Assembly: GCA_031253755.1 (NCBI GenBank)
Contig: JAIRVT010000037.1
Location: 1-45,203, forward strand
DNA: 45,203 nucleotides
Source: Enterobacteriaceae bacterium
Lineage (GTDB): Bacteria; Pseudomonadota; Gammaproteobacteria; Enterobacterales; Enterobacteriaceae
Direction of reading: 5' to 3'
How positions within the stretch are numbered: position 1 is the first letter of the stretch; the number at the start of each line of letters is the position of its first letter. The translations under genes and the position numbers were made by a program. This document shows, in pieces, positions 26,378 to 36,531 of this stretch. Under the pieces are notes generated by a model. The model was not told the DNA's origin and did not search any database. It saw only the letters and a program-made list of their open reading frames with translations.

Positions 26378-27349
26378 ATGCGTTCTGTTGAGGTAGAGTT
26401 GAAATTGTCTGTCAAAACCGATTTATTTGTAAAAACGAAAGTGATAGCGGCGGTTCGCAACCGATTATTTCAGCTCCCTAACCATTACACTTCACCACAG
26501 CATTTGACCAATATCTATTTTGAAACGCCGGATAACCAATTGCGCCGTTGGGACATGGGGCTGCGCATCCGTGGTTTTGGCGAGCAGTATGAAATGACGA
26601 TGAAAACCGCAGGAAAAGTCATTGCCGGGCTGCATCAGCGACCAGAATTCAATGTGCCTCTTCAACAGCCAAAACTGGATTTGGCTCGGTTTCCCGCCGA
26701 TATCTGGCCTGAAAAAAGCAACTTGGCTCAATTACAGGCTGACTTAGCTGAAATGTTCAGTACGAATTTTTCCCGTGAAAAATGGTTGGTGACTTATGGT
26801 TTGAATGAAAAAAATCAGAGCGAAATTGAAGTTGTGCTGGATCAGGGTGAAATCCGGTCTGGAGAAAAAAGCTCGCCCATTTGCGAATTTGAACTGGAGC
26901 TAAAAACCGGTCAAATCTCCGATGTGCTGGCATTAGCCGATGAACTGGCGCTACAGGGCGGGCTGCGGCTGGAAAACAAGAGCAAAGCGGCGCGCGGGTA
27001 CGCACTGGTCAAGGGGAAATTGTCTACTGAACTGACACAATTATCGGAAATAACACAAGAACAGCAGCCTTTATCCGTTCTTCTCACCCACATTCTGCAT
27101 CAATGGCAGGAACAGGAAGAAAGATGGCTGGCAGGGATCAGCACAGGAAAAACCGAGTTAGCACAAGTACTGGCATGTGCAGAGATGGTGGTTGATAAAC
27201 AGGAAAAAACAGCACCAGCATTGATTTTATTGCCTGCACTCAAAGAGGCACTTTCTGCTACGGATGCCGATGCTCAGGAAGTCTGTTACCGCACTGAATG
27301 GCTGCAATGTAAGCTGGCGCTGACGCAATGGCTGATAGCTCATCACTGA
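26378..27349 (+). CDS. ygiF: Inorganic triphosphatase YgiF with truncated CHAD domain
   Basis: The N-terminal CYTH domain (about 1-205) is complete: the signature VEVELKL at the start, then LTNIYFETPDNQLR, MGLRIRG, EMTMKTAG, EIEVVLDQGEI, CEFELELKTG and ENKSKAARGYAL, with the alternating charged residues of the triphosphate tunnel. E. coli YgiF (433 residues) hydrolyses inorganic triphosphate. This protein stops at 323 residues, just after KLALTQWLIAHH, the equivalent of the middle of the CHAD domain; about 110 C-terminal residues are absent. The downstream gap is only 51 bases to glnE, so this is not a recent frameshift with a remaining tail. A good AAGAGAG precedes the ATG, and ygiF and glnE form an operon as in E. 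coli. Confidence 0.93.
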   Translation: MRSVEVELKLSVKTDLFVKTKVIAAVRNRLFQLPNHYTSPQHLTNIYFETPDNQLRRWDMGLRIRGFGEQYEMTMKTAGKVIAGLHQRPEFNVPLQQPKLDLARFPADIWPEKSNLAQLQADLAEMFSTNFSREKWLVTYGLNEKNQSEIEVVLDQGEIRSGEKSSPICEFELELKTGQISDVLALADELALQGGLRLENKSKAARGYALVKGKLSTELTQLSEITQEQQPLSVLLTHILHQWQEQEERWLAGISTGKTELAQVLACAEMVVDKQEKTAPALILLPALKEALSATDADAQEVCYRTEWLQCKLALTQWLIAHH

Positions 27350-27400
27350 CCGGTCACGCAACGACAATAACGAATAGCTATCATCAACGGAAACCCGATT

Positions 27401-30286
27401 ATGTTGCCACTTTCACCTGTTTTAACGCATCAGTTACAGCATGTTATTGCGAATTTTCAACAGATAAATATCCAACAGCCCAATATCCAAAAAGATACAG
27501 AAACGCCAGTGACCTTTTCACCGCATGAACAGGCAGTATTGGCGCTGAGTGATTTTGTGGCAGAAAATGTGCTGTCCCATCCTGAATGGCTGGCTGAAAT
27601 TCGTCAGGAATCGCCTCAACCGGATGAGTGGCAACATTATGCAGAGTGGCTGGATCAGGCGCTGTCAGCGGCTGATGATGAAAATACCCTGATGCGGGTT
27701 TTGCGCCTTTTTCGCCACAAAATGCTGGTGAGAATTGCGTGGATGCAAACATTGCAAATCGATCTTCCTAAAAAGAATGCGACAGAGCAAACACTGCAAC
27801 AATTAAGTGTGCTGGCCGAAAGCCTGATTATTGCTGCCCGTGATTGGCTGTACCGACATTGTTGTCAGGAATGGGGAACGCCGGTTGATCAGGCGGGCGT
27901 GCCACAGCCATTATTGATCCTCGGTATGGGAAAACTGGGGGGAGGAGAGCTCAATTTTTCTTCGGATATCGACCTGATTTTTGCCTATCCTGAAAATGGC
28001 AAGACACACGGTGGTCGTCGTGAGATGGATAACGCGCAGTTTTTTACCCGGCTGGGGCAAAAGCTGATCAAAGTGTTGGATCAACACACGGTGGATGGTT
28101 TTGTTTACCGCGTGGATATGCGGTTGCGTCCGTTCGGTGACAGCGGGCCATTGGTGTTCAGTTTTCCGGCGCTGGAAGATTATTATCAGGAACAAGGGCG
28201 GGACTGGGAACGTTACGCCCTGATAAAAGCGCGGATTTTGGGAGCCGACGATCAGGTTTATTGTGATGAATTGCGCCAGATGTTGAGACCATTTATCTTT
28301 CGCCGTTACATCGATTTCAGTGTGATCCAATCTTTGCGCAATATGAAGGGCATGATTGAACGGGAAGTTCGTCGGCGAGGATTAAAAGACAATATTAAGC
28401 TGGGTTCCGGCGGGATCCGGGAAATTGAATTTATCACACAGGTTTTTCAGTTGATCCGTGGCGGACGGGAGCCGAGCCTGCAATCCCGTTCGTTATTATC
28501 GACACTCAAGGCGATCGAAACATTAACGCTCCTGACTTCGGCACAGGTCAGTCAATTGGAAGACAGTTACCTGTTCTTGCGTCGGCTGGAAAATCTCCTG
28601 CAATCCCTGCATGATCAGCAGACTCAGACGTTACCGGAAAGTGAGTTGGATCGTGCCCGTTTAGCTTGGGGAATGGGGTTTGCTGACTGGCAGACATTGA
28701 CAGCGGAAACCGCGAAAAAAATGCAGGCTGTTCAGGCCATTTTCCAGCACCTGATTGGCGATGAACCGGAAGAAAATGGTAACGAAGCGGCTCATGTGCC
28801 GTTTAAGAGCCTGTGGCATGAAAGCCTGAACAGGGATGAACTGATGGTGCTGGTGCCGCATCTCAATGATATTGATGCCCAGAAAATGTGCGATCTGGTT
28901 GTGTCGTTGCGTCACGATATCAGCAAACGCACCATTGGCCCGCGCGGGCGAGATGTTCTGGATCACCTGATGCCACGCCTGTTGGCAAAGATTTGCGCGC
29001 GGCAGGATAGCAATACGGTGCTGGAGCGGATGATTCCTTTGCTGCTCAGTATCGTCAGCCGGACGACGTATCTGGAGCTGATACTGGAATCAGAACAGGT
29101 GATGACCCACGTGATTCGCCTGTGTGCGGCTTCGCCGATGATTGCCTGCCAGCTGAGCCGTCACCCTTTATTATTGGATGAGCTGCTTGACCCTGTTTCC
29201 CTGTATAAGCCGTTAGCGCTGGGAGCTTATCGGGATGAGCTATATCAGTACTTATTGCGTATTCCCGAAGATGATGAAGAGCAACTGCTGGAGGCGCTGA
29301 GGCAATTCAAACAGGCACAATTGTTGCGGATCACCGCAGAAGATATTGCGGGCATCCTGCCGATTATGAAAGTCAGTGATCACCTGACTTATCTGGCTGA
29401 AGCCATTATTGGTGCGGTCGTCCAACTGGCGTGGCATCAGATGACCAAACGTTATGGCGTACCGGTTCATTTATCCCGGCAATCTGGACTGGGTTTTGCC
29501 GTTATCGGTTATGGCAAATTGGGCGGATGGGAATTGGGTTATGGTTCGGATCTGGATCTGGTGTTCCTGCTGGATTGCCCGATGGAAATCATGACGGATG
29601 GTGAACGCTCCATTGATGCGCGCCAGTTCTATTTGCGTCTTGCCCAGCGCATTCTTCACTTATTCAGCACCCGAACCGCCTCCGGCGTGTTGTATGAAGT
29701 GGATGCCCGTCTGCGCCCGTCCGGTGAGTCAGGTATGTTGGTCAGCACGATGGAATCTTTTGACGACTATCAAAAAAACGAAGCGTGGACGTGGGAACAT
29801 CAGGCTCTGATTCGCGCCCGCATGGTATTTGGTGATGAAAAAATGCGAACGGATTTTGAACGCATTCGCCGTGAAACGCTATGCAGGCCGCGTGATCCTG
29901 AATTGCTGCGTCAGCAGGTGCGAGAAATGCGTGAAAAAATGCACCGGCATCTGGGGAGTCATCAACCGGATCAGTTTGATATTAAAGCTGATCCCGGCGG
30001 GATCACGGATATTGAATTTATCGCCCAATATCAGGTACTGCGCTATGCGCCAGAAAATGCCAGCCTGACCCGCTGGTCTGATAATGTCCGCATTTTTGAA
30101 CTGATGGCGGAGCATCACATTATGGATGAACAGGAAGCAGCAGCATTGACGGAGACTTATATTTCTCTGCGTAATGAGCTGCATCACCTTACTTTGCAAA
30201 CGTTATCTCACCGTGTGCCTGCTGAACGTTTCAGTCAGCAGAAAGCACAGATACGCCGTAGCTGGCAGAAATGGCTTGGGCATTGA
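27401..30286 (+). CDS. glnE: Bifunctional glutamine synthetase adenylyltransferase/deadenylyltransferase
   Basis: GlnE attaches AMP to glutamine synthetase to switch it off and removes it again, under PII control. The 961-residue protein has two nucleotidyltransferase domains: the N-terminal deadenylylase around [20 protein letters not shown] and the C-terminal adenylylase around [20 protein letters not shown], each followed by a matching [11 protein letters not shown] / [11 protein letters not shown] segment, with a helical regulatory part between. The length is slightly over E. coli (946). GGA lies 11 bases before the ATG. It follows ygiF by 51 bases and is followed by hldE, as in E. coli. 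Confidence 0.97.
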   Translation: MLPLSPVLTHQLQHVIANFQQINIQQPNIQKDTETPVTFSPHEQAVLALSDFVAENVLSHPEWLAEIRQESPQPDEWQHYAEWLDQALSAADDENTLMRVLRLFRHKMLVRIAWMQTLQIDLPKKNATEQTLQQLSVLAESLIIAARDWLYRHCCQEWGTPVDQAGVPQPLLILGMGKLGGGELNFSSDIDLIFAYPENGKTHGGRREMDNAQFFTRLGQKLIKVLDQHTVDGFVYRVDMRLRPFGDSGPLVFSFPALEDYYQEQGRDWERYALIKARILGADDQVYCDELRQMLRPFIFRRYIDFSVIQSLRNMKGMIEREVRRRGLKDNIKLGSGGIREIEFITQVFQLIRGGREPSLQSRSLLSTLKAIETLTLLTSAQVSQLEDSYLFLRRLENLLQSLHDQQTQTLPESELDRARLAWGMGFADWQTLTAETAKKMQAVQAIFQHLIGDEPEENGNEAAHVPFKSLWHESLNRDELMVLVPHLNDIDAQKMCDLVVSLRHDISKRTIGPRGRDVLDHLMPRLLAKICARQDSNTVLERMIPLLLSIVSRTTYLELILESEQVMTHVIRLCAASPMIACQLSRHPLLLDELLDPVSLYKPLALGAYRDELYQYLLRIPEDDEEQLLEALRQFKQAQLLRITAEDIAGILPIMKVSDHLTYLAEAIIGAVVQLAWHQMTKRYGVPVHLSRQSGLGFAVIGYGKLGGWELGYGSDLDLVFLLDCPMEIMTDGERSIDARQFYLRLAQRILHLFSTRTASGVLYEVDARLRPSGESGMLVSTMESFDDYQKNEAWTWEHQALIRARMVFGDEKMRTDFERIRRETLCRPRDPELLRQQVREMREKMHRHLGSHQPDQFDIKADPGGITDIEFIAQYQVLRYAPENASLTRWSDNVRIFELMAEHHIMDEQEAAALTETYISLRNELHHLTLQTLSHRVPAERFSQQKAQIRRSWQKWLGH

Positions 30287-30357
30287 TCCGGTGTTTCTAA
30301 AGGCACTTTTAGATGTGGTAATATTCGCACAATTTATTTTTCGATTTGGAGCATGGG

Positions 30358-31782
30358 ATGAAGGTAGCACTCCCTGATTTTCACCGAGCAGGTGTTTTGG
30401 TTGTTGGCGATGTGATGTTGGATCGCTATTGGTATGGCCCAACCAGCCGCATTTCACCGGAAGCGCCGGTTCCGGTGGTTAAAGTCGATACGATTGAAGA
30501 ACGTCCGGGCGGAGCGGCGAACGTTGCGATGAATATCGCATCATTGGGCGCTCATTCACGCTTGGTCGGGCTGACGGGTGTTGATGATGCCGCACGGGCA
30601 CTGACTGAAAAACTCAGCAGCGTCAAAGTTCAGTGTGATTTTGTCCCGATTGCCACGCATCCGACGATCACCAAACTGCGTATTTTGTCGCGTAATCAGC
30701 AGCTGATCCGGCTCGATTTCGAGGAAGGTTTCCAGAATGTTGATGCACAGCCGATGCTGGAAAAGATCCGCCAATCGCTGCCGCATATTGGTGCGCTGGT
30801 GCTGTCAGATTATGCCAAAGGCGCGTTGAGTCAGGTACAGGCCATGATCCGGCTGGCGCAGGAAGCGGGCATTCCGGTTTTGATCGATCCTAAAGGCAAT
30901 GATTTCGAACGTTATCGTGGCGCGACATTAATGACGCCGAATATGTCGGAATTTGAAGCGGTGGTGGGGTCTTGCAAAGATGATGATGAGCTGGTGCAAA
31001 AAGGCGCAAAACTGATGCAGGATCTGGAACTGCAAGCGCTGCTTATCACCCGTTCCGAGCGCGGTATGAGTTTATTGCAGGAAGGGCTGCCGCCGTTACA
31101 TTTGCCGACGCAGGCACAGGAAGTTTTTGATGTCACCGGCGCGGGTGATACGGTTATCGGGGTGCTGGCAACCGCGATTGCAGCAGGGAAACCGCTGGCA
31201 GAAGCCTGTTACCTTGCTAATGCTGCCGCAGGCGTTGTGGTTGGTAAGCTGGGCACTTCAACTGTTTCGCCGGTAGAACTGGAAAATGCCGTGCGCGGGC
31301 GGTCAGAAACGGGTTTTGGTGTGATGAGTGAAGCACGCCTGAAAGACGTAGTTGCGCAGGCTCGCCAGCGTGGTGAGCGCATTGTGATGACGAATGGCTG
31401 TTTTGATATCCTTCATGCCGGTCATGTCTCGTATTTGTCCAATGCCCGCAAATTGGGTGATCGACTGATTGTCGCGGTAAACAGTGATGCCTCAACTAAA
31501 CGCCTGAAAGGTGAAACCAGACCAGTGAATCCACTGGAACAGCGGATGATCGTCTTGTCGGCGCTGGAATCCGTCGATTGGGTTGTTGCGTTTGAAGAAG
31601 ATACGCCACAGCGCTTAATCGCGGAAGTTCTGCCTGATATTTTAGTTAAAGGCGGGGATTATAAACCCGAAGAGATTGCCGGTAGCACAGAAGTCTGGGC
31701 GGCGGGTGGAGAAGTGAAAGTACTGAACTTCGAAGATGGGATCTCCACGACCAATATCATCAAAGCGATAAAAAACCAGTAA
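30358..31782 (+). CDS. hldE: Bifunctional D-beta-D-heptose 7-phosphate kinase/1-phosphate adenylyltransferase
   Basis: HldE makes ADP-heptose for the LPS inner core. The N-terminal ribokinase-type kinase (1-318) shows [16 protein letters not shown] and the catalytic [11 protein letters not shown]; the C-terminal nucleotidyltransferase shows [16 protein letters not shown] with the HxGH motif and [14 protein letters not shown]. The 474 residues match E. coli. ATG 30358 ([12 protein letters not shown]) is preferred, with GGAG 7 bases upstream; an in-frame ATG four codons earlier is not supported. It lies 71 bases after glnE and ends before a clear terminator. Confidence 0.97.
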   Translation: MKVALPDFHRAGVLVVGDVMLDRYWYGPTSRISPEAPVPVVKVDTIEERPGGAANVAMNIASLGAHSRLVGLTGVDDAARALTEKLSSVKVQCDFVPIATHPTITKLRILSRNQQLIRLDFEEGFQNVDAQPMLEKIRQSLPHIGALVLSDYAKGALSQVQAMIRLAQEAGIPVLIDPKGNDFERYRGATLMTPNMSEFEAVVGSCKDDDELVQKGAKLMQDLELQALLITRSERGMSLLQEGLPPLHLPTQAQEVFDVTGAGDTVIGVLATAIAAGKPLAEACYLANAAAGVVVGKLGTSTVSPVELENAVRGRSETGFGVMSEARLKDVVAQARQRGERIVMTNGCFDILHAGHVSYLSNARKLGDRLIVAVNSDASTKRLKGETRPVNPLEQRMIVLSALESVDWVVAFEEDTPQRLIAEVLPDILVKGGDYKPEEIAGSTEVWAAGGEVKVLNFEDGISTTNIIKAIKNQ

Positions 31783-31846
31783 TCTCATATCATGATGCCG
31801 TTACGTTTTTCTCGTACTGAACATAGCGGCATGATTGGAATGATTG

Positions 31847-31878
31847 GGAGAGTTGCATTTCAATGCAATTCTCCTTTT
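31847..31878 (+). terminator. Rho-independent terminator of hldE
   Basis: A 12-bp stem, GGAGAGTTGCAT and ATGCAATTCTCC with one G-U pair, closes a TTCA tetraloop and is followed by TTTT. It lies just past hldE and 5 bases before the end of convergent ubiK. Confidence 0.88.
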
Positions 31879-31882
31879 GCCA

Positions 31883-32197
31883 CTATTCCGCTTTCTTTTC
31901 CGCATCCGCCCGTGGGTTATCAATGGATCGTGTGTCAGTCACAGATTGTGGATTAGCAAGACGTGCTTCCAGTTCACTCAGGCGCTGTTCCAGACTGATC
32001 AGCTTTTCGCGGGTACGCAATAAAACCTGCGTTTGCACATCAAATTCTTCGCGATTAACCAGATCCAGCTTACTGAGTTGTGATTGTAGTGTCGTGCGCA
32101 ATTTTTTTTCTACATCATCGCCAAACTCTTTGACACCTTTTGGCATAGCGTTGTGAATTTGGCGGGCAATTTGTTCAATTTTTTTGGGATCGAGCAT
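31883..32197 (-). CDS. ubiK: Ubiquinone biosynthesis accessory factor UbiK
   Basis: The 104-residue protein (YqiC) is an accessory factor for the cytosolic ubiquinone-synthesis complex. The N-terminal amphipathic part [20 protein letters not shown] is followed by a coiled coil, [20 protein letters not shown] (about 58-77), and an acidic tail. Family members form trimeric coiled coils that bind lipid. AAGGA lies 8 bases upstream. It is divergent from the ribB riboswitch, as in E. coli. Confidence 0.94.
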   Translation of the reverse strand: MLDPKKIEQIARQIHNAMPKGVKEFGDDVEKKLRTTLQSQLSKLDLVNREEFDVQTQVLLRTREKLISLEQRLSELEARLANPQSVTDTRSIDNPRADAEKKAE

Positions 32198-32340
32198 GGT
32201 GAGTATCCTTCTAACAGAGAGTCTGCTTAATAGTCAATTTAGCAATATAGCGTTGCCGCTATTTTAATACCTGCTGACGAAAGCACAAATTATAGCTTTA
32301 CCGATTGTCCTGATAAATGATTACGGTTATAGTCGAACCG

Positions 32341-32594
32341 TTTATCTCAGGGCAGGGTGAAAGTCCCTACCGGCGGTAAAGTGAGATTGCCTTCCGGCGA
32401 TTTCATGCAGCCCGCGAGCGCTCTGTTTTACCCTAATTAGGGTATATATACTCAAAGAATTTCAAGTTGTATCGCGGCGGCAAGTGAGCGTAGCCAACAA
32501 AGAGACAGTTTGAAAGGCGATGGGTATAGCAGAGGTCAGCAGATCCAGTGTGAATCTGGAGCCGACGGTGATAGTCCGGATGGGAGAGAATAAC
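32341..32594 (+). ncRNA. FMN riboswitch (RFN element) with an inserted repeat
   Basis: All conserved RFN blocks are present in order: TTATCTCAGGGCAGGGTGAA, AGTCCCTACCGGCGGTAA, AGCCCGCGAGCG, AGGTCAGCAGATCCAGTGTG, AATCTGGAGCCGACGGTGAT and AGTCCGGATGGGAGAGAATA. The P1 pairing TTATCTC/GAGAGAATAA is seen. The distance between GCGAGCG and GTCAGCAG is unusually long (about 115 bases, against about 25 in E. coli) because an 82-bp repeat sits in the loop of the variable stem, whose base pairs CTCTG (32421-32425) with CAGAG (32530-32534). The switch senses FMN and controls ribB; the same leader gives the SroG transcript in E. coli. Confidence 0.93.
32447..32528 (-). repeat. 82-bp TATACCC-ended dispersed repeat, copy 2, inside the riboswitch
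   Basis: The reverse complement begins TATACCCATCGCCTTTCAAA and aligns with 7306-7387 over the same 82 bases, sharing CTTTGTTGGCT and CTTGCCGCCGCGAT. Ends pair as TATACTC/GGGTATA. Internal arms TTTCAAGTTGT (32460-32470) and ACAGTTTGAAA (32505-32515) pair at all 11 positions with two G-U pairs. A 16-bp perfect palindrome TACCCTAATTAGGGTA (32429-32444) lies directly beside it. Confidence 0.85.
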
Positions 32595-32603
32595 AGCATC
32601 AAT

Positions 32604-32635
32604 CGGGCGCTTGCGCTCGTCTGTTGTTTTTGCTT
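32604..32635 (+). terminator. Terminator (expression platform) of the FMN riboswitch
   Basis: The stem CGGGCGC-TT-GCGCTCG is followed by TCTGTTGTTTTTG. It lies 10 bases past the aptamer and before the ribB coding region, so it is the likely FMN-dependent stop. Confidence 0.75.
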
Positions 32636-32751
32636 TGTTTAAGCAATTGTACTCTATGGAATTCAGGCTAAACCTGAAAGACAGGTACACACTCCTCAAA
32701 ATTGCCCTGATTCTGGTAACCCACAAATTTAATTGAAGAGGTTTTTTTACC

Positions 32752-33405
32752 ATGAATCAGACGCTACTTTCCTCCTATGGTACGCCATTTGAACGTGTTG
32801 AACGTGCGGTCGCCGCTCTGCGTGCAGGCCACGGCGTAATGGTACTGGATGACGAAAATCGTGAGAATGAAGGCGATATGATTTTCGCTGCCGAAACCAT
32901 GACAGTGGAACAAATGGCACTGACTATTCGTCATGGCAGCGGAATTGTCTGCCTTTGCCTGACAGAAGAACGCCGTCAGCAATTGCAGCTTCCTATGATG
33001 GTGGAATGCAACTCCAGCCAGTATCAGACTGCTTTCACGGTGACAATTGAAGCAGCTCAGGGAGTGACAACCGGTGTTTCAGCCGCTGATCGCATTACGA
33101 CGATTCGGGCTGCGATAGCGGATGACGCCCAACCGAACGATTTAAACCGCCCTGGGCATGTTTTCCCGCTACGGGCGCAAAATGGAGGCGTTTTAGTGCG
33201 CCGTGGTCATACCGAAGCGACGATTGATCTGGTAAAACTGGCGGGTTTTAAGCCAGCTGGGGTGCTGTGTGAATTGACAAACGATGATGGCTCAATGGCC
33301 AGAGCACCTGAAGTGATTGCATTTGCAAAGCAACACGATATGCCAGTCGTCACGATTGAAGATCTGGTTGAGTATCGTATTAAGCTGGAAAAAGCAGTCA
33401 GCTGA
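32752..33405 (+). CDS. ribB: 3,4-dihydroxy-2-butanone-4-phosphate synthase
   Basis: RibB converts ribulose 5-phosphate to dihydroxybutanone phosphate and formate, a riboflavin precursor step. The 217-residue protein matches E. coli RibB in length and sequence, with the metal and substrate loop [16 protein letters not shown] (residues 27-42), [43 protein letters not shown] (130-149) and the C-terminal [10 protein letters not shown]. It has no GTP cyclohydrolase (RibA) domain, so it is the single-function form. It is controlled by the upstream FMN riboswitch. Confidence 0.97.
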   Translation: MNQTLLSSYGTPFERVERAVAALRAGHGVMVLDDENRENEGDMIFAAETMTVEQMALTIRHGSGIVCLCLTEERRQQLQLPMMVECNSSQYQTAFTVTIEAAQGVTTGVSAADRITTIRAAIADDAQPNDLNRPGHVFPLRAQNGGVLVRRGHTEATIDLVKLAGFKPAGVLCELTNDDGSMARAPEVIAFAKQHDMPVVTIEDLVEYRIKLEKAVS

Positions 33406-33758
33406 TCCGGCACGATTTTCCCTTTACTAATATTTCCTCTTGCTGATATTTTTTTTACCCGCATGAAATGTCTTATAAATCACAAAAGGCAGTGAATAAA
33501 GCGGAAAGCAAAAGGATAAAGGGGAAAAATAGTTCGGAATAAGTAACTGAACGGGGTAGAATGTACCAGCTTTGATCGCATGTGCGCTTGAAAGGCCGTA
33601 GCCACACCCTGCGGCCTTTCAGTATTCTTGATGTAGCTCATTATTTTTTGATTGGTTACATTCAAGGAAGAAGCATCATAATCTTTCCATAACGTTTTCA
33701 TTGCCCATAACATAACCCACATAACCTATCATATTGATTTGCAACATGAGAGGCGAGA
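33406..33758. other. Intergenic region between ribB and ygiD
   Basis: A 353-base gap. Apart from the terminator hairpin at 33589-33621 it holds only AT-rich sequence and a short minus-strand frame with no coding look. In E. coli the zinc transporter zupT occupies this place; no zupT remnant is visible. Confidence 0.5.
33589..33621 (+). terminator. Terminator downstream of ribB
   Basis: A perfect 10-bp stem, TGAAAGGCCG and CGGCCTTTCA, with a 13-base loop, followed by GTATTCTT. It is strong in GC but has a broken U tract. It lies 183 bases after the ribB stop. Confidence 0.7.
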
Positions 33759-34535
33759 ATGAGTCTCCTGAGAATACCCGCATTGTTCATTGGTCATGGC
33801 AGCCCAATGAATGCCATTGAAGATAATCGTTATTCACATGCCTGGTTTGAGCTGGGGCAAAAGTTACCAAGGCCAAGAGCAATTCTGGTGATTTCTGCAC
33901 ATTGGTGTACCGATGGCAGTGTTGTGACAGCAATGACTCAACCCAGAACCATCCACGATTTTGGTTATTTTCCCCAAGAGTTGCATGAGAAACAGTATCC
34001 AGCGAGAGGGTTTCCTGGGCTGGCGGTGTTGGTACAGGATATTCTTGATCCGATTGACGTTGAGACTGATTTTGACGACTGGGGATTGGATTATGGTGCT
34101 TGGGGGGTACTGGCTAAAATGTATCCTGACGCGGATATTCCGGTGGTCCAACTGAGTATCGAACGTAACCAATCACCTTCTTTCTATTATGAAGTCGGGC
34201 AGAAACTCTCAATGTTACGGGATGAAGGTGTTCTGATTATCGGGAGTGGAAATATTGTTCACAACCTGTCGGCAGAACAACGCGGCGCAGAACCTTTTCC
34301 GTGGGCAAGCTCTTTCGAACAGTTTGTGCGTGAAAATCTGGACAGCCTTGAAGAGCCTCATCCGTTGTTGCAGGCATTGGACAGAGAAGATGGTCGGTTA
34401 TCCCACCCGACAATTGAACACTTTTTGCCTCTCTTCTATGTGATGGGAACATGGGATAAAAAAGAGCCTATTTCAACACCGGTTGACGGTATTGAAGATG
34501 GCTCGTTAAGTATGCTAACCATCCAACTCGGCTAG
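33759..34535 (+). CDS. ygiD: 4,5-DOPA dioxygenase extradiol (YgiD)
   Basis: A 258-residue member of the LigB-type extradiol dioxygenase superfamily. Metal-ligand candidates appear in [14 protein letters not shown] (His13), [14 protein letters not shown] (His48) and [12 protein letters not shown], with a further His in [11 protein letters not shown]. coli YgiD cleaves the DOPA ring at 4,5, but its physiological role is unclear. The 3' end overlaps the convergent ygiC stop by 4 bases. A weak GAGGCGAGA precedes the ATG. Confidence 0.93.
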   Translation: MSLLRIPALFIGHGSPMNAIEDNRYSHAWFELGQKLPRPRAILVISAHWCTDGSVVTAMTQPRTIHDFGYFPQELHEKQYPARGFPGLAVLVQDILDPIDVETDFDDWGLDYGAWGVLAKMYPDADIPVVQLSIERNQSPSFYYEVGQKLSMLRDEGVLIIGSGNIVHNLSAEQRGAEPFPWASSFEQFVRENLDSLEEPHPLLQALDREDGRLSHPTIEHFLPLFYVMGTWDKKEPISTPVDGIEDGSLSMLTIQLG

Positions 34536-35692
34536 TTCAGAATGATATGCGGGTAGAAGCGGGACAGATCTTGTGTGATTAACTCACGATCTTCACGAAT
34601 ACAGATACCCGCTGCTTGGTCATTGACCAGCCAGCTTCCTATCAGTGTATGGTTATCGCCAAATTTAGGTAACGCATGGAATTGCTGGACTATCATGCCT
34701 TCTTCACCATAAGGACCATCGGCGTGGGCAATTTCTTTGCCATTTTCGATAATGCGAATGTTAGCGCCTTCACGGGAGAATAACGGCTTAATCACATAAC
34801 TGCCCATATCTGCCGGGCGTTCATCATAAAAATAAGCAGGCAACAGATTCGGGTGATTCGGGAACATTTTCCACAGCATGGGTAATAATGCTTTGTTGGA
34901 AATAATGCTTTTCCATGCAGGCTCCAGCCAACGGACACCGGCATCAGCCAGTTTAGTCGAGAACATTTCACGCAACATGAATTCCCAAGGATACAGCTTA
35001 AACAAATTGCTGATCACCTGATCCTGCAAGTCGGTAAACTGCCCCTTTTCACCCATACCGATATCTTCAATAAACAGAAATTCCGTTGGAATATCCGCTT
35101 CTGAAGCGCAATCCTGCAAATACTGGATAGTGCCGCGATCTTCTTCGCTGTCCTGACAACAGGCCATATGCAGCAAACCAAATCCATGCGCTTCACGTAA
35201 CGCGGCAAAACGCTCAATCAGTTTTTCCTGTAGGCTGTTAAACTGATCGGCATTTGACGGCAGATGACCGGCATTGATCTGATCTTCCAGCCAGATCCAC
35301 TGGAAAAAAGCGGATTCGTAGAGTGAAGTCGGGGTATCTGCGTTGTTTTCCAACAATTTTGGCGGATGTTGCCCATCATAGGCTAAATCCAGACGAGAAT
35401 AGAGTGAAGGCTGGCTCGTTACCCATGAAGAGCGGACAAATTCCCAGCAATGTTTGGGGATCTGAAATTTTGTCAGCAGCTCTTCACTATTGACGACTTT
35501 TTCCACAACCTGCAAACACATTTGATGCAGTTCTGTGGTGGCATCTTCAATCTCTTCAACCTGCTTCAGACTGAATTGATAATAAGCCTCTTCACTCCAA
35601 TAAGGCTGACCATACATAGTGTGGAAGTTGAAGCCATATTCTGTGGCTTTTTCGCGCCAATCCGGGCGCTCGGTGATATTAATGCGTTTCAT
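34532..35692 (-). CDS. ygiC: Glutathionylspermidine synthase-like preATP-grasp protein YgiC
   Basis: A 386-residue protein of the glutathionylspermidine synthase (GSP_synth, ATP-grasp) fold. Characteristic are [20 protein letters not shown] at the N-terminus, [41 protein letters not shown] and [18 protein letters not shown]. It carries the synthetase fold without the amidase domain, and its substrate is not known; it probably forms an amide or peptide bond. It follows ygiB by 14 bases, an arrangement kept from E. coli, and ends overlapping ygiD. Confidence 0.93.
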   Translation of the reverse strand: MKRINITERPDWREKATEYGFNFHTMYGQPYWSEEAYYQFSLKQVEEIEDATTELHQMCLQVVEKVVNSEELLTKFQIPKHCWEFVRSSWVTSQPSLYSRLDLAYDGQHPPKLLENNADTPTSLYESAFFQWIWLEDQINAGHLPSNADQFNSLQEKLIERFAALREAHGFGLLHMACCQDSEEDRGTIQYLQDCASEADIPTEFLFIEDIGMGEKGQFTDLQDQVISNLFKLYPWEFMLREMFSTKLADAGVRWLEPAWKSIISNKALLPMLWKMFPNHPNLLPAYFYDERPADMGSYVIKPLFSREGANIRIIENGKEIAHADGPYGEEGMIVQQFHALPKFGDNHTLIGSWLVNDQAAGICIREDRELITQDLSRFYPHIILN

Positions 35693-35706
35693 CTTTAATC
35701 CGTGAT

Positions 35707-36402
35707 TTAACCACCCATTGAGCGGGAAGAACTGGAGCTTGAGCCGGCAGATGAACGCTGCATACTGGATTGTTTTGCTACTGTCTCACCGAACCCGCCA
35801 CGGGTAATGGTTGTTGTGGTTGCCGGTTTTGGCGCCATTGCGGTTTTTGGCACAGATAGGGTACGACCACCGGTCGCCGGGCCATAACTCTTACCTGTGG
35901 AATCGACAAACTTACCATTTGCCGGGCTGCTGGCGGATTGTGAGGAGAACAGTGGTTGTGAAGGTGCTGCGCTGCCGCCCATCAAACGCCCCATCATGTA
36001 GCCTGCCATCAAAGGCATCCAGAAACTGCCGCTACTGTTTTGTGCCTGAGCCTGACCCTCTGTGTTAACACTGCTACCAACACCGGCTTGTGCAGGCGTC
36101 TGAGTACACTGTTTTTCACCAAATTCAGCGATACAATCTTCACGGGTTGCATATTTAGGCGCGGTTTTTGCCGCTTCTTTCAGGGCGTTATTATAAGCAA
36201 TGGTACATTGTTCGCTGTTAGAGGGATTAGCCTTGGAACACTCATCGGCATTGGTGTAAAGCGATACCGTTTCATCGTTCTGCTCACAGGCAGAAAGCAT
36301 GAAAACAGCACTGACAGCAAGTGCGACAGGTGCCAGACGATAATTTCGCCATGCTTTGCGGAATGTATCGCGGTTAATCTCTTTTGTCCGTTTCATTGTC
36401 AT
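35707..36402 (-). CDS. ygiB: DUF1190 family protein YgiB
   Basis: About 231 residues, similar throughout to E. coli YgiB, whose function is unknown. Near residues 23-40 a hydrophobic stretch ([16 protein letters not shown]) looks like a lipoprotein signal with lipobox LSAC, so the mature protein is probably membrane-anchored. Repeated features are [20 protein letters not shown] and [18 protein letters not shown]; the C-terminus ends in a Ser-rich tail. ATG 36402 has GGA 8 bases upstream; ATGs at 36411 and 36396 are alternatives. It is cotranscribed with ygiC and lies downstream of tolC past a terminator. Confidence 0.9.
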   Translation of the reverse strand: MTMKRTKEINRDTFRKAWRNYRLAPVALAVSAVFMLSACEQNDETVSLYTNADECSKANPSNSEQCTIAYNNALKEAAKTAPKYATREDCIAEFGEKQCTQTPAQAGVGSSVNTEGQAQAQNSSGSFWMPLMAGYMMGRLMGGSAAPSQPLFSSQSASSPANGKFVDSTGKSYGPATGGRTLSVPKTAMAPKPATTTTITRGGFGETVAKQSSMQRSSAGSSSSSSRSMGG

Positions 36403-36449
36403 AGTGAGCATCCATTATTGTAAAGGTATCAGATTAAGAGCTATAAAAG

Positions 36450-36470
36450 AGCCCACGCAAATGGTGGGCT
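36450..36470 (-). terminator. Terminator of tolC
   Basis: The stem AGCCCAC and GTGGGCT with a 7-base loop is followed on the minus strand by CTCTTTTATA. It lies between the tolC stop and ygiB, so ygiBC probably has its own promoter or depends on read-through. Confidence 0.8.
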
Positions 36471-36531
36471 GCTTCTTAAGTATAGCGGATTTACTATAAC
36501 GTTTTTTAAGCTAAAACGATAGTACATTAAT

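Noticed and set aside
32433-32753. A 106-codon minus-strand frame over the ribB leader
   Set aside because: It runs through the riboswitch and inserted repeat, which explain the sequence.
33480-33722. An 80-codon minus-strand frame in the ribB-ygiD gap
   Set aside because: It spans the terminator hairpin, has no ribosome site and no protein character.
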